64,000 bases of DNA from Cytophagales bacterium (GCA_013299115.1 JAAFKA010000012.1:1-64000); one strand, 5' to 3'. Shown: positions 16,550 to 25,829, counted from the first letter of the stretch. Program-made: numbers and translations. Notes: generated by a model from the sequence alone, not told the origin.

Positions 16550-17209
16550 TTATTGCAATTTGGGTGTACTTTCCAAATCTTTTGTGTTAAATCTTAACCT
16601 CACGTCGCCAATTCCTGCCCCAAATTCGTTGATATTGAGTTGCACCCAGTCGGTTTGCTGTGCTTTTTGCTTGTCGAAGACGAGCAAAACATCTGTGCTG
16701 CGGGTCATACCATAGAGTCGTAGATAGGAATAATCTGCAAGAGGAATGGTATCTTGCTGCGAAGTAGTCAAATAGGCATAGGTAGGCATTCGGTAAGAAA
16801 TCACTTGCAAAATTTCGCTGAACTTGCTGTAATTTTGCACTTGCAGCACATTAAGCAAGTCTTGCTTGTCCGCCGAAAAGCCTACGTTAAAATACCAATA
16901 CTTGGCATAGACTTTTTGCAGCGAATCTTTTTGTTTGGCTGTGGTCTGTTGGTCTGTGAGTTGCTGCACCACCAAATCTGTAGGGCGTAGCGTAGCCGTA
17001 ACTTCATAAGGTTTGAGGTTATAGGTTTTAGACAAGCCATTGGCTGATTCTTTCACGTAAGCCAGCAGTTCTGTTTCTGATAAAGTCTTAGGACGACAAG
17101 CCCAAGTTGCTGTGAGCAGACCTGCACCAATCAACACAAACTTTCCAAGTCTTATAGACTTGGAAAGTATTGTTTTCTGTATTTTTGCAAAACAAGTCTT
17201 GTTATTCAC
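16550..17209 (-). CDS. Putative lipoprotein, unknown function (219 aa)
   Basis: The N-terminus has a hydrophobic stretch ending in TATWAC, a plausible lipobox with Cys near residue 38, so it is likely anchored in the outer or inner membrane. The part before the hydrophobic stretch (ILSKSIRLGKF) is encoded by a 27-nt palindrome, which makes the signal peptide unusually long. The body has no motif I recognise; it contains a Gln/Lys-rich helix followed by beta-rich segments. It overlaps the end of the OmpH-like gene by 8 bases, so the two are translationally linked and may act together in the envelope. Alternative starts downstream of the palindrome are not obvious. Confidence 0.6.
   Translation of the reverse strand: MNNKTCFAKIQKTILSKSIRLGKFVLIGAGLLTATWACRPKTLSETELLAYVKESANGLSKTYNLKPYEVTATLRPTDLVVQQLTDQQTTAKQKDSLQKVYAKYWYFNVGFSADKQDLLNVLQVQNYSKFSEILQVISYRMPTYAYLTTSQQDTIPLADYSYLRLYGMTRSTDVLLVFDKQKAQQTDWVQLNINEFGAGIGDVRLRFNTKDLESTPKLQ
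17141..17167. repeat. 27-nt palindrome of the AAGTCT/AGACTT family, in frame
   Basis: 12-nt arms (CTTTCCAAGTCT / AGACTTGGAAAG) around TAT. It lies within codons of the lipoprotein signal region. Compared with 3496-3522, both arms have changed together while the inner AAGTCT/AGACTT is kept. Confidence 0.8.
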
Positions 17210-17720
17210 CTTTGTATGCTTTGTTTAGTTGAACAATTACCTCCTCTGTGATGTCTAACTGCTCGTCGGCATAAGCCATAGACCCATTGCCATTGGCAGC
17301 AAAAATGAAAGCATAGCCTTTTTTCTTGCCATATTCTTTCAAAAAAGCATTGACTTTGGTTAGCACAGCTTCGGTCATTTTTCTGTCCTCCTCCATTGCT
17401 TTTTGGCGAATATTGTCTTTGTACTGCCCATACTGTTGCTCTTTGGTTTTCAGCAATTCGCGGGAAAGTTCGGCTTCTTTGGCAGTCATTTTAGCCACGC
17501 CCTTGTTATAGTCCTGAAAAGCCTTATCCAATTCACTTTTCAACGTATCTATATTGTTTTGCCAAACGGCTGTTTTTTGTTGGTAGTTTTTTTTGGCATC
17601 AGTCATGCCTTGATATTTTTCCATCACCTTTGGCACGTCTATATAAGCCGAAGGTTTTTGTTGGTTGCAAGCTAATAAGCCCACCAAGAGGAAAATAAAA
17701 ATACTACTAAGAGTTTTCAT
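17202..17720 (-). CDS. OmpH/Skp-family periplasmic chaperone-like lipoprotein
   Basis: 172 residues with a lipoprotein signal (FLLVGLLACNQQ) followed by YIDVPKVMEKYQGM, the typical opening of OmpH/Skp proteins. A long charged coiled coil (residues ~40-130) follows, then a beta C-terminal end (GYAFIFAANGNGSMAYAD, LDITEEVI) like the family trimerisation body. Skp proteins hold unfolded outer-membrane proteins in the periplasm; here the lipobox Cys implies membrane anchoring, which is common in Bacteroidota members. First gene of a two-gene operon with the overlapping lipoprotein gene. Four TGATAAAAC copies lie 110-200 bases upstream of its start. Confidence 0.8.
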   Translation of the reverse strand: MKTLSSIFIFLLVGLLACNQQKPSAYIDVPKVMEKYQGMTDAKKNYQQKTAVWQNNIDTLKSELDKAFQDYNKGVAKMTAKEAELSRELLKTKEQQYGQYKDNIRQKAMEEDRKMTEAVLTKVNAFLKEYGKKKGYAFIFAANGNGSMAYADEQLDITEEVIVQLNKAYKGE

Positions 17721-17744
17721 GGGTTATACAAGATAAAAATTTCG

Positions 17745-17778
17745 CAAAGGTCGCAATTTTTTCTATTTCTTATACAAA
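17745..17778 (-). promoter_or_regulatory. Candidate Bacteroidota promoter for the ompH-like operon
   Basis: Read on the minus strand: TTTG, 22 bases, then GACCTTTG (one mismatch to TAnnTTTG). The -7 box lies about 25 bases before the ATG. Spacing is slightly long, so support is moderate. Confidence 0.4.
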
Positions 17779-17949
17779 CCCCTCGTATTTTTTTCGTTGC
17801 TTGTGCTTGACAAAGTAGGTATTGCTTTGATAAAACATCAAAAGTGATAAAACAAACAAAAAATGAGAAATGATAAAACTCTTTATTTTGCAAAGTTTAT
17901 CACTTCGTTTTGTTTTTTGATAAAACTGAGGAAAAATACATAGTAGAAA

Positions 17950-18071
17950 TGTAACATACGCTTTAGCGTGTGGGTTTATACGGTGGCTGATAAAAAGCAT
18001 TTAAATAGTATTTTTTCCTGAATTTACTTTGCAAATTCAGGAAAAAATCACACGCTAAAGCGTATGTTACA
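17950..18071. repeat. BIME-like pair of inverted REP units (122 bp)
   Basis: Left unit TGTAACATACG-CTTTAG-CGTGTG, right unit the exact inverse ending in TGTTACA. A 37-nt palindrome (18011-18047) lies between them. The same stem occurs as a single unit at 50247-50269. Confidence 0.75.
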
Positions 18072-18108
18072 TTTACACAACTCAAACCTAAAAATTCAAA
18101 ATTCAACA

Positions 18109-21100
18109 TTAAAACCCTCCTCCTTTTTTCTCTTTCTCGTCTTTTTCGTCTTTTTTCTCGTCCTCTATTGTTTTCTCCTCGTCCTCTTTTTTCTCTGGTT
18201 CAGGTTCAGGCGTATTATCACCCAAATAGTTCAGGCGGAAAGAACTGCGGAAACGAGCTTTTTCGGTGGCATCAGCAATTTTAAACTTGTCTTTCGACTT
18301 CGGATTGCCTACCTCCACATTAAATTCGGGAGTGCCATAGTCGTTTGTTCCCTCCGAAGGAGGCACATCAGAGGCAAGCATTTTGAGGTCATCGCCGCGT
18401 TGGGTGATGAAAAACCATTTGTTTTTGCTCAACTCTAAGTAGATATTAATTTGCTGATTCTTAGGGTTTTGGGCATCAAACGGAATTTCCACAAAACCAT
18501 CGACCCAAATCCCTACTTCCTCTTTGAAAATACTGCCCAAACCTATTTTGCCTTTGCTATAAAAAGCCTTGTGGGTTTCTGACCAATGCAAATCTACATG
18601 GCTCAGTACCAAAGAGTTGTCCAAATAATCACTGTACTCTGCCTTGCCTTTGCTCACGTCTTTGTAGTAGCTTGCAAATTTTTCACCTATCAAGTGCGAC
18701 ATTTTGTATAACGTAGAGTCGTTGGCACGCGGAATATAGCGAGGGTCTGTGTTCTTGATGAATTTGGTTATGTCATCACCCATTTTTTTGAAAGCATTGC
18801 CTTTTACTTCGGGTATGGTAAGGGCAATCAAGGTATTGATTTGGTAGTGTTTTTTAGTAATATCCACATTGCCAATGCCTATGGTCTTAAACTCAAAACC
18901 ATTGCCACGTTGTTTTATCAATTCTATTAAACCATCAAAGTGGGCTTTGCCTGTTTTGCTGTTGTAGATAAAATTGTTGCCTGTGTATTTCAAATGCGGT
19001 TTTTCGGGGTCTGGTTTCTGCCTTGCCTCTGGCTCAATAATCAAATCTCCCGACTCGTCTTTGCGAAACACGCCATTCGATTGGAAAATGGGCTTGTCGT
19101 CTTTGCTAATTTCGGTTTTAAAGGCTGTTTTCAAAGTTTTGTTTTCATCGTGCAAGAAAATACCTGTGCCGTACATTTTGCCGTCGACTTCCTCCATACC
19201 TTTTACGGCAATAGCCCCGCCCGAGCTTTCGAGAGGAAACCAAGAACTGTTGGGTTCGTCCACAAATTTGATTTCGCCTTTAAAAATCAGCTCTGTACTG
19301 TCGGCACGCAAAATGACTTCGCCACGAAACTGCACCCCTGCCTGTTTCATAAACTTGTCTTTTTCCACTATTTTGGTAGAGGCATACACAATCTGTACGG
19401 AGTCGTCTTCGCTGCGTCTGCCTATGGTTTCAAAACTATTGAAGGCTATGTTAAAGGTTTCTTTGGCATCGTTGGTGTATTTGTGTATGCCTTTGCCTTT
19501 AAACTTGTTGCGGTTGATAATTTCTATGCTGCAATTAAAAAGTTGGTGATACGAAACTGTATCATTTTCAGTTTTGTTTGCTAGCAACTCCACCATTGCA
19601 TTTTCCATTGGCTCCATTTTTGCCCCTTTTTTAATTTTTACATCACCGTTGTAGGGAATAATTCGGGCGTGCATAGAGTAAATGTAAGGCACACTACCAA
19701 CCGACAACTCATAGTTGTTCAGGTTATAAACGGCATTACCTCCTTCAAAGGACAAATTGTCTTTTGGCGACAAGTGCGTAGAAGTGAAAACGGCATCTTC
19801 CAATCTGCCTCCTTCGGGGAGTCGCATGGTCAATACTTTTTCGGCAAAAAACCAATCTGCTCGACCCAACGAAGTTTTATAACGAGCATCGGGGAAGGTG
19901 AAACTTTGCTGTTTGGCTACTTCGGTTTCTATGGTGGCGTGTCCTGTTTGTTCGTCCTCTTCCAAACCTGCGTCAAATTCATAATCCACTTTCACGTTGG
20001 TAGCTTCTACGGCATTGAGTCGGGCTGCTGCCTTGTCTTCGTTGTCGTCTGTTTTGTTGGTTTGCGGTTTTTTAATCACAAAGAACGTATGCCTTGCATT
20101 GTATTTGTGATTTTCAAACAAAAATTCTTTGGATTCTGCCGTAGAGTTTTTATTGTCAAACTGCCCAGTGCCACGCAAAGCCCTGTCGGTCAAGGACAAC
20201 ACACCTTGAAATTTGCCTTGCTGGTCGGGGTTGGGGTGTTTGTAATACATCTCAAAAGGTGTACCACCGTCTGTTCGCAGCAGCATACTATCCTGCACAA
20301 TTTGTTTTTTGGTTTCTTTGTCCCTCTCAAAAAGCCACTGCATACCAAAAAACCTCATTCTCACATCAGGATAAGTTGTTTTGGTATTTTCTCCTGCATA
20401 AGTAAAAGTGGTGTCGGCAATCGTACCACTCGAAAGGACTCGTTGGGAGGCTCTTTTGCCAAAAACAGTAACAGAGTCCTCGTAATAAATGAAGTCGTTG
20501 GAGTAGAGTTTGGCGGTGAGATAACGGATTTCGCCATCTCCTCTGATGCCGTTGTTGCCTGCCAAATGCACATCTCCCTCAAAAACTGCATTGTTTTTTC
20601 TGTAAATTGGAAAACCTTTGGGGTATTCTTGGTTTTCGCCTTTCCAATGTGTAAAACCGAAGGACTTAGTTTTTTGCTTTTGTTTGTTTTTCTTTGCCTC
20701 TTTGGGGTCAAGACTCACGTCCTCGAACTTGCCCAATTTAATGGTATCTCTAAAATCGGGGAAAATTCCGTTAGATTGAAACATACCCATTAGGTTTTCG
20801 TTTTCAGGTTCAGACGAAGCCATACTGTCTAAGGTAAAAGGTTCGAGTTCGAATTTTACCAAACTATCGTAAGCCCCGTCTAAGATTTTTTGGCTTTTGA
20901 AGTCTATGTGTCCGCCTACTTCGGCATCAAATTTTGGAAAGCCAGGGTAACTTTTATTGGAAGATTTGTTTTTGGGGTGTCCCAAATAAAAAGTGCCACT
21001 GGTAACTTTTATACCGTTGTCTGCCCCACCAAAGAGCAAGGAGTCGGCATTGGGCATACGGATCAGGTAATCTTGGTAGCTAAACGTAAAACTTTTGCCA

Positions 21101-23745
21101 TAAAACCTACAATAATTGTCTATGGTGTCTTTTTTCGTGCCATTTTCGCCTGTTTTCTGCACGTGCTTGTCGGCACTCACAGGGTAGCCGTTAAACTCCA
21201 TTTCGCGATTTTCTTTGATAATTACCTGACGACTCTTGATTTTTCGCAAGTCTTTCACAGGGTTTGCTTTGGCTATAGAATCGAGGGCTGCTTTTTTCTT
21301 TGCCAATTCTGCTGCCTCTTTTTGCTTTTTCTCCTCTTTTTTGCGAGCAATTTCTTTTTGCTCTTTTTTGTTGTGAAAAGGGTCTTCTACTATGGTTTCT
21401 ACCTTAATATCCGATGCAGGTTTGAGGGCAGCACTTGCCTCCGCAGCAGGGTTTACAATGGTAAGGGTATCCCAAACGGATACGTCCATGAGGTCTATTT
21501 TTTTGGTTTCATTCACCCGCAAGGCATCTACAATCAGGTTTTTGCCTACCTCAGTCAAGCCAGCTTGGTCGGCAGTGGGCAACTTGGCAATGGAGTCTTC
21601 GGCAGCTTTCAGGGCTTTTTGCTCTACTAATTCGAGTCTTTCTTCTCTCTGGTCGCCATCTACTTTTTTGAGGTAGAAAAACGGCACTCCACTCACCGTA
21701 ATTTCGTTTGATTTGAGGTCGAGTTTTGCATTTTTGCCGTTGGGCATAAAAGATTTGAGCCACACCTTGTCATAATCCGACTTCTTGGCGTGTGCGTCTA
21801 TATACAATTTGCCTTTTCTAAGCAACTTGACCCAACCATAGTGGCGACTTCCATCTTTTTCGGTCTTGAAACGGCGAGAATCATACTCCACAAAGCCCAA
21901 ACGGTGCATATCCATCATAATTTCTCTGATGCCTTTGAGGGGAACTTTGGTGTGGTCAGAAACATCTTTGAGATAAATTTCCATTTTTTGCCTTTCTGTA
22001 TCTCGTTTGTTTTTGTCGCCACCATTTTTGGGTTCTCTGTTCATATAGCCACCCAAAATAAGCAAAGGGTGAAATTTTGCCAATTTTTGCAACTCATACA
22101 ATTCGTTTTCATTGTAATAGTCGACAGACCGAATTTCGGCAGGAATCTGTTTTTTGGCATTCAAAATAGCCAATAGCAAGGTATCAGCCGCCGTATTCCA
22201 TTTGAGGTTGTCGGCTTGCACCTCTACTTTGTGGTAGGAGTCGTAAAACGGCGTGTAACGATATTCATTTTTCTCCTTGCGTGCCGTCAATTCCCCTGTT
22301 TTGAAGTGATAACGCAACCTCACGCCAGGGTGCGAAATGGTGGAGGTATCGGTAAGATAAACAATAATGCTTGCCTGCGGATTGAAAAGCATAGAATCTG
22401 TTAAGTCGTATTCGTATCTCGATGAGGCTCTAAATTTGATTTTGCCCTCTTTGAAAACCTCCACCACAGTAGGTTCACCACAATAGTTTTTGCTCGAAAA
22501 CTTTTTGCCCGCCAATGAAAAACCACCTTTGTAGGTCATATCTTTCACCACGTTTTTCACCGAAATATTGCCATGATGCGAAGTAAATTTTGGGAACTCT
22601 GCATAAGGTTTGCTGTTCATTTTCACTCCTTTGTACTCAAAAATGCCCTTTACTGCCGAGTCTAAACGCGAAGTGTAAGTCATTTTGGCACTGTTGTCGA
22701 GCAGTTGCGGAAGTCGCAAGTTGATAGGAAAGGCAGACAATTCTGCAAAAACTTCTTTTTCGTTTAAGCCCAATCGCAACCAACCTATTTTGCCTCCAAT
22801 GGCAGTCAAATGATTTTTGATAGGCATATAAACTCCAGTCATTTCTTTGATTGTAACCGAATCGTAAGCCGAAGCTATTAACAAATCCATTTTCTCAAAA
22901 ATCAAAAAGACACCCTCACGTGGAATGGTATCATTGGCAGGCGCCAAACATTCGTCGGTAGGAAATTCGGTTTCGTTGGTTTCTGTTTTCTCAGCCTCGT
23001 TGGTTTTGTTTTCCTCCGTTTCATCACTGCCCCAAGGGTTGCTGCCCCAGTCGTCAGGATTGGTGGGTACGGTTTCCACTTTCCAAGGGTCTTCTTTGTC
23101 CACTTTTTCAGGCTCAGAGGGGGCACCCCAGCCGTTGTTGTCGTCTGCGGGAGGTGTATCTTCGGCAGCTTTTTTCTCAAAAGTTGTATCTTGTGCCGCC
23201 GCCTCTTTCATTTGGTTTTTGAGAGCCAAGTCGTCTGTTGGTTTAATGTAGCCGAAGGTAAACGGCACAGTGGCAGGTACTTGATATTGGTTAAACCTCG
23301 ATTTGTAGAGATAGTTTTCTGCAAAAAAATGTTGCATAGCCAAAAAATAATTCAACGCAATGGTACGGTCAAACTTGTAATCTTGCATAGCTAATTGGCT
23401 CACTTCCAAATACTTATCAAACTGTTCGGCACTTAGTTTGCGAATTTCGGTAGCAGCCAAAACCGAAGCTAAAAAGGTTTCTAAGTGCGGACTCACAGGC
23501 AAACTCCTTTTGTAGCCGTTTTGATACAATTTAAAAACATTGGTTTTTTGGGTAGCCGACAATTTATCGTAAGCAGCCTGAAAATCGGCAGCTACTTTTT
23601 TGGTTATGGCGTTGTCCGTTTTGGCATAGACGAATTGCAAATCTGTCAAAAAATTAGCTTCACTGTTAAACTTGTCGGCAGTTTGGGCAAAACCCTTGTG
23701 CAGCGTAAGCAAGCAAAGCAGGAGAAAAAGCAGTTGTTTTTTCAT
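18109..23745 (-). CDS. Giant secreted protein of unknown function (1878 aa)
   Basis: The chosen start is ATG at 23745 (MKKQLLFLLLCLLTLHKGFAQ), a clear signal peptide; the frame is open 16 codons further upstream but without such a start. The mature protein has a helical N-terminal domain (~residues 20-175), an acidic low-complexity linker rich in Asp, Glu, Pro and Trp (GWGAPSEPEKVDKEDPW, DDWGSNPWGSDE), a long beta-rich body with many Gly-Asp turns, a Lys/Glu-rich coiled coil near residue 840, and a final Glu/Lys tail. I recognise no catalytic motif. Size, export signal and beta content suggest an envelope or surface scaffold. It is monocistronic, with repeats on its downstream side. Lineage-restricted families of this size are known in Bacteroidota, but I cannot name this one. 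Confidence 0.75.
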   Translation of the reverse strand: MKKQLLFLLLCLLTLHKGFAQTADKFNSEANFLTDLQFVYAKTDNAITKKVAADFQAAYDKLSATQKTNVFKLYQNGYKRSLPVSPHLETFLASVLAATEIRKLSAEQFDKYLEVSQLAMQDYKFDRTIALNYFLAMQHFFAENYLYKSRFNQYQVPATVPFTFGYIKPTDDLALKNQMKEAAAQDTTFEKKAAEDTPPADDNNGWGAPSEPEKVDKEDPWKVETVPTNPDDWGSNPWGSDETEENKTNEAEKTETNETEFPTDECLAPANDTIPREGVFLIFEKMDLLIASAYDSVTIKEMTGVYMPIKNHLTAIGGKIGWLRLGLNEKEVFAELSAFPINLRLPQLLDNSAKMTYTSRLDSAVKGIFEYKGVKMNSKPYAEFPKFTSHHGNISVKNVVKDMTYKGGFSLAGKKFSSKNYCGEPTVVEVFKEGKIKFRASSRYEYDLTDSMLFNPQASIIVYLTDTSTISHPGVRLRYHFKTGELTARKEKNEYRYTPFYDSYHKVEVQADNLKWNTAADTLLLAILNAKKQIPAEIRSVDYYNENELYELQKLAKFHPLLILGGYMNREPKNGGDKNKRDTERQKMEIYLKDVSDHTKVPLKGIREIMMDMHRLGFVEYDSRRFKTEKDGSRHYGWVKLLRKGKLYIDAHAKKSDYDKVWLKSFMPNGKNAKLDLKSNEITVSGVPFFYLKKVDGDQREERLELVEQKALKAAEDSIAKLPTADQAGLTEVGKNLIVDALRVNETKKIDLMDVSVWDTLTIVNPAAEASAALKPASDIKVETIVEDPFHNKKEQKEIARKKEEKKQKEAAELAKKKAALDSIAKANPVKDLRKIKSRQVIIKENREMEFNGYPVSADKHVQKTGENGTKKDTIDNYCRFYGKSFTFSYQDYLIRMPNADSLLFGGADNGIKVTSGTFYLGHPKNKSSNKSYPGFPKFDAEVGGHIDFKSQKILDGAYDSLVKFELEPFTLDSMASSEPENENLMGMFQSNGIFPDFRDTIKLGKFEDVSLDPKEAKKNKQKQKTKSFGFTHWKGENQEYPKGFPIYRKNNAVFEGDVHLAGNNGIRGDGEIRYLTAKLYSNDFIYYEDSVTVFGKRASQRVLSSGTIADTTFTYAGENTKTTYPDVRMRFFGMQWLFERDKETKKQIVQDSMLLRTDGGTPFEMYYKHPNPDQQGKFQGVLSLTDRALRGTGQFDNKNSTAESKEFLFENHKYNARHTFFVIKKPQTNKTDDNEDKAAARLNAVEATNVKVDYEFDAGLEEDEQTGHATIETEVAKQQSFTFPDARYKTSLGRADWFFAEKVLTMRLPEGGRLEDAVFTSTHLSPKDNLSFEGGNAVYNLNNYELSVGSVPYIYSMHARIIPYNGDVKIKKGAKMEPMENAMVELLANKTENDTVSYHQLFNCSIEIINRNKFKGKGIHKYTNDAKETFNIAFNSFETIGRRSEDDSVQIVYASTKIVEKDKFMKQAGVQFRGEVILRADSTELIFKGEIKFVDEPNSSWFPLESSGGAIAVKGMEEVDGKMYGTGIFLHDENKTLKTAFKTEISKDDKPIFQSNGVFRKDESGDLIIEPEARQKPDPEKPHLKYTGNNFIYNSKTGKAHFDGLIELIKQRGNGFEFKTIGIGNVDITKKHYQINTLIALTIPEVKGNAFKKMGDDITKFIKNTDPRYIPRANDSTLYKMSHLIGEKFASYYKDVSKGKAEYSDYLDNSLVLSHVDLHWSETHKAFYSKGKIGLGSIFKEEVGIWVDGFVEIPFDAQNPKNQQINIYLELSKNKWFFITQRGDDLKMLASDVPPSEGTNDYGTPEFNVEVGNPKSKDKFKIADATEKARFRSSFRLNYLGDNTPEPEPEKKEDEEKTIEDEKKDEKDEKEKKGGGF

Positions 23746-23880
23746 GGTCGTTTTGTTTTTTTCAATTTTATGAATTTTTGGGCATATTGTCATAGCAAAA
23801 GCAAGTAAAAGTTTGTTAAAAGTAAGCTAAAAACTTCACTAATTTTACCAGAGTCTTAGGACTTTTGACGACATAGCCCA

Positions 23881-24516
23881 TTATTTTTTCACCAAAACAG
23901 CCCTTGCAGGTGCTGCCTCTGCTCCTTTGATAAGTAGTGGCAGGCAAATTAAATCATAAATTCCTGTGGTGGCGTTGGTCAAATCTAAACCTTCTAAAAT
24001 AACTATGCTTTTGTCGAGCAAAGTCCAATGCGTTTGCATATCTTTGTCGGCAAAAAGTTGGATAGATAAATAGTCTATGCCAATCAATCGAATTTGGTGG
24101 TCAGCTATCCATTGGGCAGCATCAGGGGTGATGGCAGTAAAGTTTTCGTAAAATTGATTGCCCTCTGTTTGCCAACGTGCCGAATTGTCAGTTTTGAGCA
24201 ACAAACGAGGTTTCAAGAAGTGCGGAGGAATAGTGGCAAGCATAGCAGCCGTTATTTGCGAACAATTCAGAAACTCTACCACCGAAGCTTCACCCATGCA
24301 GTCGGCAAGACAAAGGCTGTCTACATTGGCTGTTCCATCTAAGCAGTGGTTGGGTGCATCTACGTGAGTACCTGTGTGCAATCCCATGTAAAGTACGGAG
24401 TCGTTTGTCCGTTTGCCTTCGGCTATAGACGAAGATTTAGACAAAGAATAAGGCGGTGTGCCTCGCCAAATAGGAATATTTGGGCTAAGAGGCAAGGTAA
24501 TGTCTATGATTTGCAT
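23881..24516 (-). CDS. Cyclase-family metal-dependent hydrolase (kynurenine formamidase-like)
   Basis: 211 residues with the family signature HTGTHVDAPNH (residues ~47-57), in which the His and Asp residues bind the metal, and a conserved N-terminus ITLPLSPNIPIWRG. Further family features are IDYLSI and a C-terminal LPLLIKGAEAAPARAVLV. The family (PF04199) includes kynurenine formamidase, isatin hydrolase and polyketide cyclase-like enzymes. No kynurenine pathway gene is nearby, so the substrate is open. Cytoplasmic, no signal peptide, single gene. Confidence 0.85.
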   Translation of the reverse strand: MQIIDITLPLSPNIPIWRGTPPYSLSKSSSIAEGKRTNDSVLYMGLHTGTHVDAPNHCLDGTANVDSLCLADCMGEASVVEFLNCSQITAAMLATIPPHFLKPRLLLKTDNSARWQTEGNQFYENFTAITPDAAQWIADHQIRLIGIDYLSIQLFADKDMQTHWTLLDKSIVILEGLDLTNATTGIYDLICLPLLIKGAEAAPARAVLVKK

Positions 24517-24650
24517 TATGTTTGTGAAATTTTACGTAGTGTGTTTGTTTTTTGGATAGTTGTAACTCAAAAATGAACTTTTATTTTTAAACTACCAAAA
24601 AAAATATTGGATAGGCTTATTTATTTGAAAGTCAATATACTAAATATTAA

Positions 24651-24736
24651 GCATGCAGACAACGTAGCTTAGGTGGCTTTTGCAGATATTTTTTCAAAAT
24701 CCGTTTTTATCCGCAAAATCTGCGTTAGCTGCGTGC
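24651..24736. repeat. 86-nt long-stem palindromic element
   Basis: Begins GCATGCAGACAACG and ends CGTTAGCTGCGTGC, forming a long imperfect hairpin. Same family as 54620-54707 (both carry an ATCTGCGTTA segment near the right end). It lies in the 5' region of the peptidase gene. Confidence 0.65.
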
Positions 24737-24757
24737 TAAAAACTTTACTTACTTTCT

Positions 24758-25771
24758 ATGTTAAACAAAACTTATTGGTACTTTTTTTTATTTGTCTTTG
24801 CCCTTAGCTTTTCGGCTTGCGAAACCAAACCCAAAACCACCGAAAAACCAAAGGCTTTGGTGCTGAAAAAATCTCCTGATTTTCAGGCAGATTCGGCTTA
24901 TAATTTTGTGGCAAAGCAAGTTGGTTTTGGCAAAAGAGTACCCAACTTTCCTGCTCATGTGGCTTGTGGAGATTATTTGGCAAGTACACTCAAAAGAATG
25001 GGCTGGCAAGTGATAGAACAGGCTTTTGATGCCACCGCCTTCGATGGCAAGGTGCTGAAATCTCGAAACTTTATTGCCTCGTGGAATCAACAAGCTACCA
25101 AACGGATTTTGTTGGCTGCTCACTGGGACACCCGACCTTTTGCAGACCAAGAAAAAGACAAAACCAAACACAACCAACCCATAGACGGGGCTAATGACGG
25201 GGCAAGTGGCGTAGGTATTTTGTTGGAAGTGGCACGCAGCATAGCCCAAAATTCTGCTGTTCCCCTGCAAGGTGTGGGAGTGGACATTGTTTTCTTCGAC
25301 AGCGAAGACCATGGGCAACCCGAAGGCACGCCAACGGCTGATTACAAGGCGGATATGTGGTGTTTGGGGTCGCAATATTGGGCAAAGAACAAGCACCAAG
25401 CCAATTACAGTGCCTATTTTGGTATTTTATTAGACATGGTTGGTGGGCAAAATGCAAAGTTTCACAAAGAAGGACAATCTATGAAATATGCACCCACAAT
25501 AACGCAAAACGTATGGCAGATAGGGCAACAGTTGGGCTACACGCAATATTTTATAGACAAACAAACAGAGCCTATCATAGATGACCACCTGTATATCAAC
25601 GATTTAGCAAAAATTCCTATGCTCGACATCATAGAGTATGACAACAGAGATGGCAATTTTTTTAACCAACATTGGCATACGCTAAATGACAATTTGCAAA
25701 ACATAGACCGACAAACCTTAAAAGCCGTAGGGCAGACCGTATTGCAAGTGGTTTATAACGAGCAAGAGTAA
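24758..25771 (+). CDS. M28-family peptidase / glutaminyl cyclase-like lipoprotein
   Basis: A lipoprotein signal (FLFVFALSFSACETKP) precedes an M28 zinc-enzyme fold. Visible metal-site motifs are AAHWDTRPFAD, DGANDGASGVG and FFDSEDHG, then a His in DDHLYIND. The FDSEDHG ending and the short length (337 aa) fit the glutaminyl-peptide cyclotransferase-like branch, widespread in Bacteroidota, better than aminopeptidases with extra domains. Predicted periplasmic, membrane-anchored enzyme; N-terminal pyroglutamate formation on exported proteins is the likely role by family. It is followed by a 35-nt palindrome and then atpC. Confidence 0.8.
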   Translation: MLNKTYWYFFLFVFALSFSACETKPKTTEKPKALVLKKSPDFQADSAYNFVAKQVGFGKRVPNFPAHVACGDYLASTLKRMGWQVIEQAFDATAFDGKVLKSRNFIASWNQQATKRILLAAHWDTRPFADQEKDKTKHNQPIDGANDGASGVGILLEVARSIAQNSAVPLQGVGVDIVFFDSEDHGQPEGTPTADYKADMWCLGSQYWAKNKHQANYSAYFGILLDMVGGQNAKFHKEGQSMKYAPTITQNVWQIGQQLGYTQYFIDKQTEPIIDDHLYINDLAKIPMLDIIEYDNRDGNFFNQHWHTLNDNLQNIDRQTLKAVGQTVLQVVYNEQE

Positions 25772-25794
25772 AACAGATGGAAACCCTAATCCAA

Positions 25795-25829
25795 AAACCT
25801 AATAAGGTTTTAAAAACCTTATTAGGTTT
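25795..25829. repeat. 35-nt AT-rich palindrome after the peptidase gene
   Basis: Arms AAACCTAATAAGGTTTT and its complement meet around a single A. It sits 23 bases after a stop codon. It could end transcription of the peptidase gene, but it has no T-run afterwards, and similar palindromes are dispersed elements in this phylum. Confidence 0.6.

Larger units (their letters stand above)
17721..18108. other. 388-bp gene-free stretch: candidate promoter, iterated TGATAAAAC, BIME-like repeat
   Basis: No gene is supported here. From left to right it holds a candidate minus-strand promoter (17745-17778), four copies of TGATAAAAC (17828, 17845, 17871, 17918) and one inverted partial copy (GTTTATCA at 17895), then a BIME-like pair (17950-18071) with an inner palindrome at 18011-18047. 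The inner palindrome has T-runs before and A-runs after its arms, the opposite of an intrinsic terminator. Confidence 0.7.

Noticed and set aside
17770-18000. 76-residue frame on the minus strand
   Set aside because: Its first part is read out of a REP-like repeat (PHAKAYVTF) and the rest out of the TGATAAAAC region; no family resemblance.
18011-18047. Intrinsic terminator after the giant secreted gene
   Set aside because: T-runs precede and A-runs follow the arms on both strands, the reverse of an intrinsic terminator; it is better seen as the inner part of a repeat.
18940-23251. Long plus-strand frames (up to 374 codons) opposite the giant secreted gene
   Set aside because: Phe/Val/Cys-rich translations typical of reading antisense through Lys/Glu-rich coding sequence.
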